Source of the DNA: Butyrivibrio sp. AC2005
GTDB taxonomy: Bacteria; Bacillota; Clostridia; Lachnospirales; Lachnospiraceae
Length of the DNA stretch: 64,000 nt
Assembly: GCF_000424145.1 (NCBI RefSeq)
Contig: NZ_AUJI01000028.1
Coordinates: 23,688-87,687 of the forward strand
Direction of reading: 5' to 3'
Made by a program: the position numbers and the translations under genes
Shown here: piece after piece, positions 63,768 to 64,000 of the stretch
Numbering within the stretch: the first letter of the stretch is position 1
Layout: every line of letters begins with the position of its first letter
Notes under the pieces: generated by a model
Databases searched by the model: none
The model's input: only the letters and a program-made list of their open reading frames with translations
Told to the model about the DNA's origin: nothing

Positions 63768-64000
63768 CTAACTATAGTATTTTTGCTGAAGTCCGTAGAC
63801 CTCTTCGATCCGTGATGCCAGTTCATCACCTTCGATGAACGCCTCTATCTTCTTGGGCTTTGCTATATCACCATAGAAGGTGGTGACCCTGTTGATCGCA
63901 TTCATAGACTCAAGGCACTGATCTATGCTGCAGTCAATGCCTTTTTGATGAAGTTCCTTGCGAAGCAGGGTACATAATCTATAGGCAAGCACACAGATAA
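63768..64000 (-). CDS. IS1634/IS4-type DDE transposase, C-terminal end only
   Basis: The last ~77 codons of a transposase that continues beyond the window. LAYRLCTLLRKELHQKGIDC is the typical C-terminal helix following the catalytic Glu in IS1634-like enzymes, and the protein ends EEVYGLQQKYYS. The DDE residues lie outside. It is a mobile element next to the AT-rich tract of the plasmid core. Confidence 0.7.
   Translation of the reverse strand, partial: ICVLAYRLCTLLRKELHQKGIDCSIDQCLESMNAINRVTTFYGDIAKPKKIEAFIEGDELASRIEEVYGLQQKYYS

Noticed and set aside
1..64000. tRNA, rRNA and known riboswitch genes
   Set aside because: I saw no cloverleaf with CCA-type acceptor, no rRNA core sequence and no riboswitch core I recognise. 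A covariance search would be needed to be certain.

Overview
The window is low-GC Firmicutes DNA. The gene content suggests a Lachnospiraceae gut or rumen anaerobe of the Butyrivibrio/Pseudobutyrivibrio type. Reasons are the Shine-Dalgarno-rich starts (including TTG and GTG starts with strong SDs), intracellular GH2 and GH53 glycosidases with GPH and LplB/LplC-type transporters, many MATE exporters, Big2 and PPC secreted proteins and hybrid histidine kinases. The genus is inference. The right end carries a complete plasmid-type replication and partition module: a Rep_3 initiator, about 20 iterons, a ParA ATPase, a small AT-hook/RHH-like partner and about 1.6 kb of almost pure A/T. The replicon is therefore probably a plasmid, megaplasmid or chromid rather than the main chromosome, although it also carries rsgA.

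Layout. 1-5.0 kb: GH2 beta-galactosidase and GPH symporter operon, divergent from an AraC regulator. 5-8 kb: SEC59/VTE5-like membrane protein, then a MATE exporter divergent from its TetR regulator. 8-12.3 kb: secreted protein, GNAT, patatin and VOC proteins. 12.4-17.2 kb: MacAB-like ABC operon (ATPase, adaptor, FtsX permease). 17.7-19.7 kb: FAD oxidoreductase overlapping a TetR gene. 21-22.4 kb: secreted protein built of two near-identical units. 22.6-30 kb: three more MATE transporters interleaved with a GGDEF protein and two DUF3592 membrane proteins, ending at a truncated LysR gene. 30.3-36.3 kb: galactan locus (GH53, solute-binding protein, two permeases, divergent AraC). 36.6-45.8 kb: PPC protein, GNATs, MGT glycosyltransferase, flavin oxidoreductase, RsgA, serine hydrolase and a solute-binding lipoprotein. 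45.9-48.5 kb: hybrid histidine kinase. 48.8-58.4 kb: WapI-like immunity protein, Big2 protein, BlaI/M56 sensor pair, zinc-ribbon and MutS-like pair, CocE C-terminal fragment, TPM protein and aquaporin. 58.4-64 kb: rep, iterons, partition genes, AT-rich tract and the end of an IS transposase.

The two sugar loci fit one use: imported galacto-oligosaccharides are cut in the cytoplasm by GH53 and GH2 under two AraC regulators. The exporters sit next to TetR or LysR genes, as drug- or metabolite-responsive systems do. Several gene relics (LysR, MATE N-terminus, TIM-barrel N-terminus, CocE C-terminus, an in-frame TAG near the end of the M56 sensor) show active gene decay.

The least explained features are non-coding. 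One is a ~230 bp block present at 8.1 kb and 43.0 kb with no indels over its length and an internal 88 bp inverted repeat. Another is a pair of ~120 bp repeats 254 bp apart at 20.5-20.9 kb. A third is a terminator-like hairpin inside the iteron array.
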